DNA from: Arenicola marina
Lineage: Eukaryota > Annelida > Polychaeta > Arenicolidae
Assembly: GCA_964019135.1 (NCBI GenBank)
Contig: OZ025252.1
Span: 47,962,959 to 48,026,958, forward strand
DNA: 64,000 bases
Direction of reading: 5' to 3'
The notes beneath the pieces are model-generated. The model saw only the letters and a program-made list of their open reading frames with translations, did no database searches and was not told the origin of the DNA. The translations under genes were made by a program, and so were the position numbers. This document shows, in pieces, positions 37,101 through 52,100 of this stretch (position 1 is the first letter of the stretch; each line of letters opens with the position of its first letter).

Positions 37101-40100
37101 CTGGACAGCGAACGACTCCAGGAACTTGAGTCCCCACAGGAGGCCCACGTGATGCGCCTCACGCTGGAGCGCATGCGCGATGACACGACCCAGTTCAAGA
37201 TGGACACGCTGCAGAAGCAGGAGCAGCTGAAGGACTTGCTGAAGGAGAGCGAGCGGAAGAAGAAGGACCTGGAGGAGTACAAGAAGAGCGTCGACAACCT
37301 GCAGAAGTGGATCCAGGACAGCAAGGACGGGACGCTCACCTTGCCAGAGGTCACGGAGGGCGCCGCCAAGCTGACCGACGAACAGAAGGCCGTACAGCAG
37401 GTGACCTTGTTGTGCCCTCCATAATGCGTGAAGTGAATGTTTCAGCAGCATCTGCTGGCAACTGAATTAATAAGATTTAAATACCAAACTTATTTTATGT
37501 CTTAAAAATACACTCAGGATTACTTTCGAAAAAGACAATATATAACGCCGAATTTACGTTTTATTGCTATTAGTTTATCTGTTTTTATTTGATGTCGGTT
37601 GGATATGGGTTTAAAACCTTCTGTACTTGTGGTGATACTTTGGGATTGGTTTTGGCAGAGGTTGGAGTCAGACATCCAGGAACACCAGAAGGTACTACGT
37701 TCTCTTTCGGAACAAGCTGAACACGTGGTGCGCACTCACTCTGGAAGTAGTTCCGGCGATGAGGCCGACTCACCAGAGGCGATGGAGGCCAAATGGCGGA
37801 GGTTGTCTCGCCAACTCTCTGAGAAGAAACTCCAGTTACAGGACACGATTGAACAAACCAGACCCGAGGTAAGGAACGAGTGTACTGTTATCTATAAGTA
37901 TACTGCTATATATAAGTGTACTGGTATATATAAGTATACTGCTATCTATAAGTATACTGCTATATATAAGTGTACTGGTATCTATAAGTATACTGCTATA
38001 TATAAGTATACTGGTATATATAAATCAAGTCTTTTGTTAATGTTCGTTATCCGGTTACTTGTTTTGGGTTTATCGCGACAATGTAGAGAGGAGCCAGGTC
38101 TCCGGGAGTAACTACTCTTGGCAAAAACATATATCAGTACTTATTGGAAATAACATTAGTAAGTTCATAAGCCTTAGGTTATCACATTTTGCTCGTATTG
38201 ATACACTAGTTCTGTGTATTTATTATGTTTGATATGTTAATGACCTGCTTTCCATGGCAGATTACTATTTCATTAATGGTTTATTAACAGTCTTGAACAG
38301 GTCTACAACAGTGACCTAGTAGTCTGAGATCCACAAGAAGTGACACCTGATGTATTTCTTCTCTCCCCGGTTCCTCAGGAGTTCCACGGCCTCCCGGTGC
38401 ACCTGTTCCGGCCCCACGGGGTGTCTCTGGAGCAGGACTTAGCCGCCACCGACCGCCTGGCGGACGTCCGCCGCAGCCTGGCCGACCTGAGGACCTGCTG
38501 GGACAAGCTCCAGTCACAGGTCGACGACAAACAGCTCCGCCTCGAGCACACTCTCCACTTCCAGCAGCTCTACCAGGAGGCGCTGCTTAACATCTCTGGT
38601 TGGCTGGACAATGTGGAGCAGCGACTGTTTGCCGCCAAGCCGCTGGATAAGGACCTTGAGCAACATCTCCAGGACAACGAGGTAGCCGAGATGCCCTTGG
38701 CAGTGACTTCGACACATTGAAAATTACAATGAACATTGAAAATTACTAGGAACAGTGTTATATTAATATATCATTAGTTTATGACTGTTATTGTTATATT
38801 AGAAAACCGGTGTACATAACATAAACACATCAGATATATTTACATTATTCATTTCCCGTTGTGTAATTCCATAACTCATGTTTCGTGTAACTGCCAACCT
38901 GTTGACCCCGTGACCCTGTGTGACCCAGAGCCTCCAGAGGGAGCTGCAGTCGCTGCGGGAGCAGCTGGTGGATATGACGGGGGCGTCCCACCGGCTGCTG
39001 GACGAGGTCTCCAAGGAGAGCCGCGGGCTCATCCTCAAGACCGTCACCGACCTGACCGACCGGCTGGACTCCCTGGAGACACAGGCCAAGCAGAAGGAAG
39101 ACCAACTCAGGCAAAAGGGAATCTCATGGGACAAGTACCAGGTGCAGTGCCATTCTGTCCTTGATGTCTATGTTAATTTATGTTGATTTTGTATTGATGT
39201 TAATTTATCTTTGTTTTATATTTAATGTTAATTTTGTGTTTTGGTCTCTTAGCCTTTTGACTTAAGTTTGAGTCAAAATGACACCGTTTTATTGATTAAT
39301 TGTTAAAAGTTTATTGGAACCTAAAACGTACTTGCGTTGTAACGGTTCGAGGGTTTAAGTTATCGTCGTGGATGGGTTATCCATAATTGGCTGACGCTCT
39401 TCCGGTCTCACAGAGCGAGGTGCACGACCTGCAGCTCCGCCTGGCGGCCTCGCGGCAGCAGCTGGCGACCCTCTCTGGCAGCGGGCTCCCCCTGGACAAG
39501 CGGCTGGCCGAGCACCGACGGCTGGAGGAGGATGTGCGGCGCCACGAGGCCCAGCTGAGCCGCCTCCAGCTGGAGGGCGAGCAGTTGGTGGGCCGGGAGC
39601 CCGCCCTCGTGCTGCCCATGGAGGTGGGGGCCCTCCACCTCCACTGGCTCGAGCTGGGTCAGCAGGTCTCCCAGCGACGGGCTGACCTGGAGCGCGCCGC
39701 CGCCGTCCACGGCCAGTACGAGCGCATGCTGGAGGAATACGGCGAGTTCCTGGAGACCGCGCAGAACAAACTGAAGGGGGATAGGGTGGCGGCCAAGGAC
39801 CTGCCCCACCTCGAGGACCAACTGGCGGCACACAAGGTGAGGGGTAGAACAAACTGAAGGGGGACAGGGTGGCGGCCAAGGAACTGCCCCACCTCGAGGA
39901 CCAGCTGGCGGCACACAAGGTGAGGGGTAGAACAAGCTGAAGGGGGACAGGGTGACGGCCAAGGAACTGCCCCACCTCGAGGACCAGCTGGCGGCACATA
40001 AGGTGAGGGGTAGAACAAGCTGAAGGGGGACAGGGTGACGGCCAAGGAACTGCCCCACCTCGAGGACCAACTGGCGGCACACAAGGTGAGGGGTAGAACA

Positions 40101-43100
40101 AGCTGAAGGGGGACAGGGTGACGGCCAAGGAACTGCCCCACCTCGAGGACCAGCTGGCGGCACACAAGGTGAGGGGTAGAACAAGCTGAAGGGGGACAGG
40201 GTGACGGCCAAGGAACTGCCCCACCTCGAGGACCAACTGGCGGCACACAAGGTGAGGGGTAGAACAAGCTGAAGGGGGACAGGGTGACGGCCAAGGAACT
40301 GCCCCACCTCGAGGACCAGCTGGCGGCACACAAGGTGAGGGGTAGAACAAGCTGAAGGGGGACAGGGTGGCGGCCAAGGAACTGCCCCACCTCGAGGACC
40401 AGCTGGCGGCACATAAGGTGAGGGGTAGAACAAGCTGAAGGGGTACAGGGTGGCGGCCAAGGACCTGCCCCACCTCGAGGACCAGCTGGCGGCACACAAG
40501 GTGAGGGGTAGAACAAGCTGAAGGGGGACAGGGTGGCGGCCAAGGACCTGCCCCACCTCGAGGACCAGCTGGCGGCACATAAGGTGAGGGGTAGAACAAG
40601 CTGAAGGGGGACAGGGTGGCGGCCAAGGACCTGCCCCACCTCGAGGACCAGCTGGCGGCACATAAGGTGAGGGGTAGAACAAGCTGAAGGGGGACAGGGT
40701 GGCGGCCAAGGACCTGCCCCACCTCGAGGACCAGCTGGCGGCACATAAGGTGAGGGGTAGAACAAGCTGAAGGGGGACAGGGTGGCGGCCAAGGACCTGC
40801 CCCACCTCGAGGACCAACTGGCGGCACACAAGGTGAGGGGTAGAACAGGCTAAAGGGGGACAGGTTGGCGGCCAAGGACCTATCCCACCTCGAGAACCAA
40901 CTGGTGGCCCGTAAGGTGAGGGGTAGAACGGTTTGATTGGTTGTACATTTGCGAAGTCGTTTGCAAACTACAAAGAATCCTAATAAAGTAATTGAGTAAT
41001 TGGAGAGCCCGCTGGGTTATATTATTGTAGTTTAGTTCGTAACCCACACTGGCCTACATCCATCAATTCGTTGCAGGATTTCTTCGCGGACCTGGCGAGC
41101 CACAAGACCCTGCTGGACGCTCTGGCACAGAACGTGGACAAACTGACCCGCCAGCAGTTCGCCCCGACCCACACCCGCCTCAGCAACCTGACCCACGTGG
41201 CCCAGGACAAGGCCGCCATCTTGGGACAGAAGATGGAGCGGCAGATCCTGCAATGGCGCGACTTCCGGTCGCAGTTCGAAGAGCTCCGGGCGTGGCTCCA
41301 GCGGCTCCAGGAGTTGGTTCCGGAGCGGGTGGACGCGGACGACGTGCTGGAGTCTCCGGAGGACCTCCGGGCGCTGATCTGGGACTACCACGCGATCCAG
41401 AAGGCCCTTGAGGAGGAGAAGTCGGCCATGTACTCCGCGGTGGACAAGGGACGCCAGCTGGTGCAGGGGGTCACGTGTCCCCCGCTCGAGGCGGAAGTGA
41501 CGCAGTTCGCCGAGCAGTGGGTGCAGATCAGTAACGAGACCAACACAGAGCTCAAGAGGTTCGTCCGACAGTCGTATGTTAGCGGTACACCGATGTCTCT
41601 TGGTGTTTATCTTTAGTACTCGGATGGATTAATCTTTAGATTTCACGCCTGCAGATTGCATTACAAAAGACTTGTATTGTGATTAGTCGTCAGCCTTGGT
41701 GCGATAGTACCAGAGTTTTAACAACACAGACGCCAAACCGACATTAACAGAATACCTGCTTTGTGATGTTTGTTCATACGATTAAAATATATTACGTAAT
41801 TACAGGTTTGTTTTGGACACTTATGTAATCCCGCACCATGTCTCGCTGTATTCAATAGACCTCCCAACCGCTATATGTAACGAGGTGCGAGATATAAGCT
41901 GTCGGTTGTGTTACCCTCAGGCTGGAGGCGCTGGTTGACCAGTGGGAGCAGTTTGAGCGCGAGGCGGCCACCCTGGAGTCGTGGCTCACCACCGCCGAGA
42001 CCAGGTCCAGCAGGCTGGGCCGCCTCGAGGACATAGACACCTCTAATATCGCCCAGCTCAGGCGACAAATGGACATGTTCCTTGTAAGTTGCTGCTTTCA
42101 TTTCGACGGTGTTTGCGGTTATATGATGAAACACGAAAACAGGAAACTATAATTTCGAGTTATGGCATGATGTACATTTATATCTATTGTCAATGTAAGA
42201 TTCTGCAGAAAACTGGAAGCTGAGAATGTCCTCATACTGAGACATATCGCCATTAAGTTACAACTATTGTTGGCCTTTGTAGGAGTTCCGTAAAGAGGTT
42301 GAGAACGAGCAGCCGCTGAAGACCAAGGTGACGACGCTAGGCAACCAGATGGTGCGCGTGCGGCCCTCAGACGGCGCCCTTCAGGATCGACTGGACGCCA
42401 TCGAGGAACGGTGGCTCCACCTGGTGGCCGAACTGCCCAACAACGAGGAGCAGCTACACGAGGCTCAGATGGAGCTGTTGCCATCGCGACAGGCTCTCGG
42501 GGAGCTGACGCTGTGGCTGGAAGCCATAGAAACGGCACTGAGGGAGGACCTCGGCCGTGTCCTCGTCAGCACCATGGAGGTCAAGGTCATGCTGCAGAAG
42601 TACAGGGTGGGTATCCGTGGTGTGATCCTGATACCGTCAGCTGCTGTGTTCATCGTTACCCTATGGCACCTCTCAATTAATCCTGATACCGTCAGCTGCT
42701 GTGTTCATCGTTAGCCTATGGCACCTCTCGATTAATGACTAAACAACGTCAATGAAAGTCGCATTCCTCAGATATATGTAAACAATAAATAAAAGGAATG
42801 TACTAAACAAATATCGCCATTGATGCTTTATATATTTGTACCTTTATATTACTCTGTACTATACCTGTACTGTTTGTCCGTCACCTCACAGGGCCTGAAG
42901 GTAGACATCTCTAACCGCCAGCTGACGGTGGACTTCGTCAACCAGTCGTCGGTGCGCGCCAGCCCCCTCGAGCTGGAGTGCGCGCGCACCCCGAGCGGCG
43001 CCGACAAGACTGAGTTCGCCGAGCGCCTGGGACAGATGAACAAGCGCCACCAAGCGGTGGCCAGCGACGTGGCGGACCGCCTGAAGAACCTCGAGATGCT

Positions 43101-46100
43101 GGAGCTCCGGTGGCAGGAGTGCGAGAAGTGCGTCAACAACCTCCTCAACTGGTTCGCCGACCAGGAGGCCAAGGTCGACAAGTACAACAGCGTGGGGCAC
43201 CAGGCCAGCGTGGAGCAGGCTATCAAAGACTGTCAGGTGTGTGTGTGTGGGGGGGGGGGGGGGAGGGGAGGTATCAGGCCAGCGTGGAGCAGGCTATCAA
43301 AGACTGTCAGGTGGGTGTGTAGTGGGGGGGGGTATCAGGCCAGCGTGGAGCAGGCTATCCAAGACTGTCAGATGGGTGTGTGTGGCGGGGGGAGGTATCA
43401 GTCCAGCGTGGAGCAGGCTATCAAAGACTGTCAGGTGGGTGTGTAGTGGGGGGGGGGGGGGGGGTATCAGGCCAGCGTGGAGCAGGCTATCCAAGACTGT
43501 CAGGTGGGTGTGTGTGGCGGGGGGAGGTATCAGGCCAGCGTGGAGCAGGCTATCCAAGACTGTCAGATGGGTGTGTGGTGGGGGGGGAGGGGAGGTATCA
43601 GGCCAGCGTGGAGCAGGCTATCAAAGACTGTCAGGTGGGTGTGTGTGGGAGGGGGGGAGGTATCAGGCCAGCGTGGAGCAGGCTATCCAAGACTGTCAGA
43701 TGGGTGTGTGGTGGGGGGGGAGGGGAGGTATCAGGCCAGCGTGGAGCAAGCTATCAAAGACTGTCAGGTGGGTGTGTGGTGGGGGTGGGGGGGGGGAGGT
43801 ATCAGGCCAGCGTGGAGCAGGCTATCAAAGACTGTCAGATAGGTGTGTGGTGGGGGGGGGGGTATCAGGCCAGCGTGGAGCAGACTATCAAAGACTGTCA
43901 GGTGGGTGTGTGGTGGGGGGGGGAAGGTATCGGGCCAGCGTGGAGCAGGCTATCAAAGACTGTCAGGTGTGTGTGTAGTGGGGGGGGGGGTTATCAGGCC
44001 AGCGTGGAGCAGGCTATCAAAGACTGTCAGGTGTGTGTGTGGTGGGGGGGGGGTATCAGGCCAGCGTGGAGCAGCCTATCAAAGACTGTCAGGTGGGTGT
44101 GTGGTGGGGAGGAGGGGGGAGGTATCAGGCCAGCGTGGAGCAGGCTATCAAAGACTGTCAGGTTGGTATGTGGTGGGGGGGGAGGGGGTATCAGGCCAGC
44201 GTGGAGCAGGCTATCAAAGACTGTCAGGTGGGTGTGTGCTGGGGTCCGCCGTCTCAGAGGTTTAGAATGGAAAGGGAAGACCAGATCCTTGTTGAGCTAT
44301 GTAACAATATTTCCATGATGATATTTATGATGATAGATATGTTGCTAATGTGTCCGCTGTGTGTCGCCAGGTGATCCTTGACCAGCTGAAGGCCAAGGAG
44401 GATGACATCGAGCACGTGAAGCAGCTCGGACAGGGTCTGGTGGAGGGACGCGCGGCCACAGAGGGCGCCACCGTCCAGAAGACCGTCGACCAACTCAACC
44501 AGCGATGGGCGGCTCTCGACCACCAGGTGGGGCCACCGCCTGACGTCACCGCGTCTGTCAATATGTGCCGATATGTTCATGAGACTCTGGCGCCGATAGT
44601 GTCGATACGTGGTACATTTTCAAGCCGCGTTATCCCAGTAAGGAAGAAAGAAAGCTGATTATCTGTGTTCACCAAAATTCTTTAAAGTGTAATCTGGAGT
44701 AAGTGCATCAAGGCTTTCCCATGGGGTCATTCATATATAGAAGATAATAGACTAGGAAGATTGAATTACTCACAATGTTTCACCCCCTCAGCTCTACCAA
44801 GTGCACAGCACGCTGGAAGACTCCCTGACTCAATGGCGACTCTACACTAACGCCCTCCAGCGGTGTAACCAGGTGTTAACGGAGACTGAATATTCCTTCA
44901 ACCGCTACAACGTGGCGACTGGCGATCTGCCGGCCTTCAGGGCGCTCATCAAAAAACTCAGGGTGTGTGCCTCAGATAACTGAAGATGGTGACTAATATG
45001 ACTGGGAATAGTTTGATTTGGTCAATGTACATATTTATGGAGGACACGTAATATTACAGTTACAGCTACTACATAACGTCGGGTAATAATGGAAGTTCTT
45101 CGTATATTCTTCTTCAATGCTATGCCTCTTTCAATGCTGTAATACCATCGTGGTACTTGGACAAGTCCTGCAGACAGTGTTAGCTCCCCTTCAGTTTTAT
45201 GATACCATCGTGATATTCCTGAACAGGATCTGCAGACTGAGTTCACGGACTCGAGCGGTCGTCTGGAGCAGCTGGGCGCCACGGCCGACCACCTTATGAA
45301 GATCTGTGACCCCGGCGTGACCCCCAGCATTAACAAGGCCGTCGATGACGTCACAACCAGGTTGGTGGCACCCTTCTGTCTTATACACAACATCCAGTGT
45401 TACATGTTATAAGCAATTGGCGGATTGATTAAGATGTTTAGTCTGGTAAGCTATCCCTGTTCATATATGTTGCATCTGGATCTGTGTGATCCATGAATAT
45501 CCTTGATCCAGATGGCAGAACATGAGCAGCATCCTGGAGTCCAGGATTTCCGGATTCGAGGTTCTGTACGACGACTGGAGTCAGTACGAGACTCGCTTTG
45601 ACGAGTCCCATGCCTGGATCGAGACCAAGGAAGGCCAGGTCAAGCAAATCCTGATGCACGGAGACAGTCCGGAGTCCGCGGCCAGGAACATTGAGCTCGC
45701 CAGGGTCAGTGATATGATTAAGGATTAAGGGAGCGACATTCGTTATCATTTGATATTATTCCGCTTTGTGTCTCTTATCCCTGCCAATTCTGTTGTAAGC
45801 GATATCCTATTTCTTACTATAAATGGGGATTTTTGTGGCATATGAACGTCACATGGTGAGATATGTGTCCAGTGTATGTGATGTGTTATGGTTCCCGTGT
45901 TGTGTGTGTGTGGCAGGCTCTGCAGAGCGAGGTGGACGCCTACCGACAGTCTCTGCTCGACCTCAGCGCCATCAGCGACAAGCTGACACACCACATGGAC
46001 AAGTCGACCATCATCCACATCACGGGCCGCGAGACGGCGCTCGTGCAGCGCCTCCACAACATGCAGCAGGCGCTGGCCAAACACCTGCAGCACGCCCAGT

Positions 46101-49100
46101 CCGACCTCACCCGCCAGACACGCTTCCAGGACAACTACGGCATTCTGGATGCCTTCCTGGCCAACGTGGACGCCATCCTGCGCGGGGCAGAGGATCCAGA
46201 CAAATCCGCGGACGAGGACGTCCTGAGACGCCGGCTGGGCGAGCTCAAGGACCTGACGACGCGCTTCAGCCACGCGCAGCCTGACCTAGATTCCTTGAAT
46301 CTGATTGGCTACCGGCTGCCGTTGAGCGATGGGGATTCCTCGCGGCTGAAGCAGCTGAACCAGCGGTGGTACAACCTGAACGCGGACACGGCCGAGCACT
46401 ACAAGACGGTGCAGAGCCACCTGCTGCTGCAGCAGGACTTTAACGAGAAGTGCGAGGAGTGGATGCTGTTCCTGGCGCAGGTGGAGAACGACCTGGCCAC
46501 GGATATCACGGGCGACTACGACTCGCTGTTGCAGCAGCAGAAGGCGTACGAAGCCTTCGAGAGCGAGATGTACTCCCGCCAACAGGTGCTGCACGCCATC
46601 ATCAGCGAGGGACACCAGATGGTACGGGACGGGGACATCGACGACAGCGCCCTCTTCGAGAAGAAGCTCAGCCTGCTGGAGGACCAATGGCAGAGCGTGG
46701 TACGGCGGGCCAATCAGAGGAAGGCTGTCATCGAGCACCACGTGCGTCAGTGGCAGATGTACCGTAACAGTCTGGATCACCTTGGCGACAAGCTGGGGCA
46801 CATCGAGGAGGGTCTGGCTGCGGTCCGGATGGACGTGGCGCCCCTTCAGAACATCAGGATCATGTACAACAACGTCAAGGTACGTGTCCCGGCGGGCGGG
46901 GCGGTATGGGCGCTGCGCTGTAACCCCGGGCCTCTAATGACAACCCCAGCTACGTAGTTGTGTTGTGTGTAGTCTAGAGCTTTAAATAACTGTTTATTTG
47001 GTGCAAGATGCTTTATTATTTTACTCCATTTTACAGTTTGTTCGTATTATTTTATATTTTCTGTGAGATTTTTTGTGTTCATTTTTAATTTCACTTTATG
47101 GCATCGCCGTTTATTTACCGTTTTGAGGTTGTGTGGTTTATTTGTTCACTCAAATTGTTGTCAGCACGGTGTTCTTCTATTGACGGCACCATTGGCTTCT
47201 GTAACAAGCATGCTTTGCGCTAAGACGCCTCTTTTCGCTTTTCCATTCTCTCAGGCTATGGAAAGCCATTTGCAGGCCTTCAATGTAAATGCCTTAATGC
47301 ATGACACGGAAAGACTCCTGACTGGGAGCTCTTTCGTCATAGAGGTAGGAAAGTAACGTGTTTTTGTGGCATGGGTACCCATTGGAATGTAAATGGTACA
47401 AACGTAAAATTCGAATTAGATAACCGGTTATTATTATGTCTAGAATTGCATTAGATTACTATCAACTGATTTACGACTGACGAAATCTAATTTCAAGTTA
47501 AACTAATAGCTACGTGTTTCCCTTTGGTATATGTTACTTGACATGTGATCTAACTTTTATCTTTTATTTTGATGACTTTATTTTATGAAACTAAATATAT
47601 TGTTCTTGTACATGGCTTCCTTTGCTCTGCATGATTGCGCTTTTCGTTGTATTGTCGTCACTATTATTTCCACAGCACAACGACATTGTGACGACAACGA
47701 CCAGTGACAATCAAGGTGTTATATTATGTTATGTCTAATGACGACCTGGTAATATAAACCTTTGTGACGGCGCGTTTTCAGTCCTCCCACCGTGACCTTG
47801 CCGCCACCGAGCCGCTGTACCAGAAGGTCGTGGACGCCGGCAAGGCCTTACTTCCGGTGGCCAACCCGACCGCGCAGGCGCAGGTCCGCGCCGAGCTGGA
47901 TTCCGTGCAAGGCCGCTGGGTGGCGCTGGTGAGCCAGACGGGCGAGAAGCGGACGCGTCTGGAGGGCGTTCTGGAGCAGTGGGGCGAGGCGGAGAACGCC
48001 ATGGAAGACGCCCTGGAGTGGCTACGGGACGTCCGCCGCGCCCTCATGCCCGACCTGCCGGACTCCTTCGACGAGCTGCAGCGGGAATTCCAGAAGTGCA
48101 GAGTAAGTCAGGAGTCTTGTGTGTTTATATTGTTGCTATGATATGTGGCGTTTCTTTTGTCTGATTTATAAACTCCAGGGTAATGCCATGTCAATAATCG
48201 TTTATTTAACCAAGTGAATATATCAGACATAACAAGTGGCGTAAGAAAACAAGGAACAACAGATTCATTCACAGGGTTGGGAGACTCTAGTTAAGACCTG
48301 ATGGTCGCTGGCACTAGAGCCACCCATGGCATGCCATAATGCCATGTATCATGTTATTTATTGACAACTGTGTTGTGTTGTTGTTCTGCAGTGTTATGTG
48401 TCCAATAATCACGCCACGCCTACATAATGCATGAAGCAATACTCGCAGTGTTAACCATTATATTGATTTTATGTTGATATATGCAACGTTTGCAGGAGTT
48501 CGAGACCTCATTGGCGAACTCTGTTGATAAGCGTCGGCGGTTGGCTGAGCTGCAGCTGCAGTTGGCCAATCACGTGTCGCCTGGAGACATGAGTATCCTG
48601 GAGCAACGCGTGTTGCTATTGGATAAGCAGTGGGATGAGATCAGCCGCCAGGTGTCGGGTCGGCGCCTGCGGGTGGAGGAGCGACTGGCCCAGTGGGGCG
48701 GCTTCAGCGACACCTACCGGGACCTGATGGAAGCTCTCAACAAGATGGAGCACAAGATATCGACCAGCCGAGAGTACCACATTGAGGATCTGCTCTACAA
48801 ACTGAAACACGTGAGTGACAAGGGTGATTCGCCGATGAAGGGTCTCTGGCTTCTCCTGTGGTTCCCGATATCGAGCACTCACTTCCTTTATATGGAGCCT
48901 GTTTGTATAAAGCAGCGGTAAACATTGGGGCTCGGTGGTCCATGATTGTTTCAGTATAGCTCACTTATTATTCGTGCTTGGCAACAAGAATCAACTCCAT
49001 GGGCGGAAGTCCTCCAACATGGAAGCTGGGACGTGTTGCATTGTCGTGGACACGTGCTGTGTGTAATTTAGAATAACCCAGCCAGACTTTGTGTAAGTAC

Positions 49101-52100
49101 TTTAGAATCACCTAGCCTGTCTTTCTGCATGTACTTTATCATGACTTAGTCGTGTCCGTGTGTACTTTACTATAGCCATGCCGTGCCCTGTGTTTGTACT
49201 TTAGGACAACCCAGCCCTACCCTGTGCGTATTTTAGGATAATCCAGCCGTGCCTTTGCGTATTTTAGTATCATCCAGCTTTGCCCTGTATTTATCTTAGG
49301 ATGACTCAGCCACCCTTCCTGCTTTGTGCTTTAGTTCAACCCGCCGTGTCCTGTGTTTGTACTTTAGGACTACAAGGATGAGCTGCACACGCTGGGGCTG
49401 GAGAAGGACCGCTTCATCGCCCTGGGCCAGCAGTTGATGCGGTCCAGCGGCGACGTGCGCGCCAACGACATCGAGTACAAACTCAACAAGCTGACCGACA
49501 ACTGGCTGCGACTCAATGACAAGATGGCCGCCAGGTACGGGATGCGTTGTAACGGCTGTGAAAAAGAAAAGATGTTTTTTACCCAGAGTGCCATCAAAAT
49601 CCTTCACCGTATTATAAAGTGTAAGCATTCAAAGAAATTATTGGAGTAGTATTATTACCATTTACTATAATTGATATAGTCTTTGTTATTATGTGAACAC
49701 GTTCCCCACTCGCCCTTGCAGACAGCAGAAGCTGCAGGAGACGCTGTCGGTGGTGCAGCAGCTGGAGCAGAACATGAGGCGCCTGCGGCAGTGGCTGGCC
49801 CACGTGGAACACGAGCTCAGCAGCCCCGCCATCTACCGGCAGGCAGACTTCATGGAGATCCAGCGCAAGCTCCAGCACCAGCAGGTAAGGGACAAATGTC
49901 GACTGCTGGGTATCACTCTCAGCAGCCCAGGTGGCGCCACTGAATAATAAAGTGGTCCACGGGGCTCGTTTTGTTACGTGCCGTTTTGTCTAATGACGGA
50001 ATTCTATTTATTAACGATGACAGCTTGGTCTTATCATTATTTGGCAAGGTCCACCTCATTTAGATTAGGGTTTATTAGAGCACAGACGTGATATACGACC
50101 CATATATATGTGTGCAGGACCTGCAGCGTGACATCGACAAGCACAGTGGCAGCGTGTCGTCCGTCAGTAACCTGTGTGAGATGCTGCTGCACGACACGGA
50201 CGCCTGCCCCACGTCTGTGGAGCAGACCGCCATCCAGCAGGCCGTCACCAGCCTCGACCGGCGCTGGAAGAACATCGGCACGCTGTCCATGGAGCGCAGA
50301 CAGAGGTAGAGGCGCCGGGGTGTCCTGCCGCAGGGGGGGGGTTAACACTTGCTTGTCGGGATGGAGGGATATTATTGTCATAATATGATTACAGTGTATT
50401 TATTAACCCTGTTTTACCCCCAGGATCTTAGGAGACGTGGCCCTTAACACCCCTGTGCATTATTAACCCTTTATTGCCCCCAGAATCGATGAGACATGGC
50501 ACTTTACAATCCAGTGTATTTATTAACCCTTTATTGCCCCCATGCCCCCAGGATCGAGGAGACCTGGTCCTTTACAACCCAGTGTATTTATTAACCCTTT
50601 ATTGCCCCCAGGATCGGGAAGACATGGCCCTTTACAACTCAGTGTATTTATTAACCCTTTATTGCCCCCAGAATCGAAGAGACATGGCCCTTTACAACCC
50701 AGTGTATTTATTAACCCTTTATTACCCCCAGGATCGAGGAGACGTGGCGGCTGTGGCAGCGGCTGCAGGAGGAGCACCAGACGCTGAGTGACTGGCTGCG
50801 GGAGGGAGAGCGCATGGTGCTCAATCCCAAGACAGAGGGCGCCACCATTCTCATGATGAAGGACGAACTCCGCCAGTTCGAGGTTAGTCACGGGGCTGTC
50901 TTCACCGCTAGCGCTCACCTCCGTAGATCATCATCGGTACTGTGTCCGTCAGCACAGGGCCGCCTTAGGTATAATACACGGTAGTGGTACTGTGTCCGTC
51001 AGCACAGGGCGGCCCTAGGTATAATACACGGTAGTGGTACTGTGTCCGTCAGCACAGGGCGGCCCTAGGTATAATACACGGTAGTGGTACTGTGTCCGTC
51101 AGCACAGGGCGGCCCTAGGTATAATACACGGTAGTGGTACTGTGTCCGTCAGCACAGGGCGGCCCTAGGTATAATACACGGTAGTGGTACTGTGTCTGTC
51201 AGCACAGGGCGGCCCTAGGTATAATACACGGTAGTGGTACTGTGTCCGTCAGCACAGGGCGGCCCTAGATATAATACACGGTAGTGGTACTGTGTCCGTC
51301 AGCCCAGGGGGGCCCTAGGTATAATACACGGTAGTGGTACTGTGTCCGTCAGCCCAGGGCGGCCCTAGATATAATACACGGTAGTGGTACTGTGTCCGTC
51401 AGCACACGGCGGCCCTAGGTATAATACACGGTAGTGGTACTGTGTCCGTCAGCACAGGGCGGCCCTAGATATAATACACGGTAGTGGTACTGTGTCCGTC
51501 AGCCCAGGGCGGCCCTAGGTATAATACACGGTAGTGGTACTGTGTCCGTCAGCACAGGGCGGCCCTAGATATAATACACGGTAGTGGTACTGTGTCCGTC
51601 AGCACAGGGCGGCCCTAGGTATAATACACGGTAGTGGTACTATGTCCGTCAGCACAGGGCGGCCCTAGGTATAATACACGGTAGTGGTACTGTGTCTGTC
51701 AGCACAGGGCGGCCCTAGGTATAATACACGGTAGTGGTACTGTGTCCGTCAGCACAGGGCGGCCCTAGGTATAATACACGGTAGTGGTACTGTGTCCGTC
51801 AGCACAGGGCGGCCCTAGATATAATACACGGTAGTGGTACTGTGTCCGTCAGCCCAGGGCGGCCCTAGGTATAATACACGGTAGTGGTACTGTGTCCGTC
51901 AGCACAGGGCGGCCCTAGATATAATACACGGTAGTGGTACTGTGTCCGTCAGCACAGGGCGGCCCTAGGTATAATACACGGTAGTGGTACTGTGTCCGTC
52001 AGCACAGGGCGGCCCTAGATATAATACACGGTAGTGGTACTGTGTCCGTCAGCACAGGGCGGCCCTAGGTATAATACACGGTAGTGGTACTGTGTCCGTC

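Noticed and set aside
39355-40875. Antisense frames of 390-506 codons over the 83-bp array
   Set aside because: The 83-bp period rotates one stop-free unit through all three frames, so long frames are automatic.
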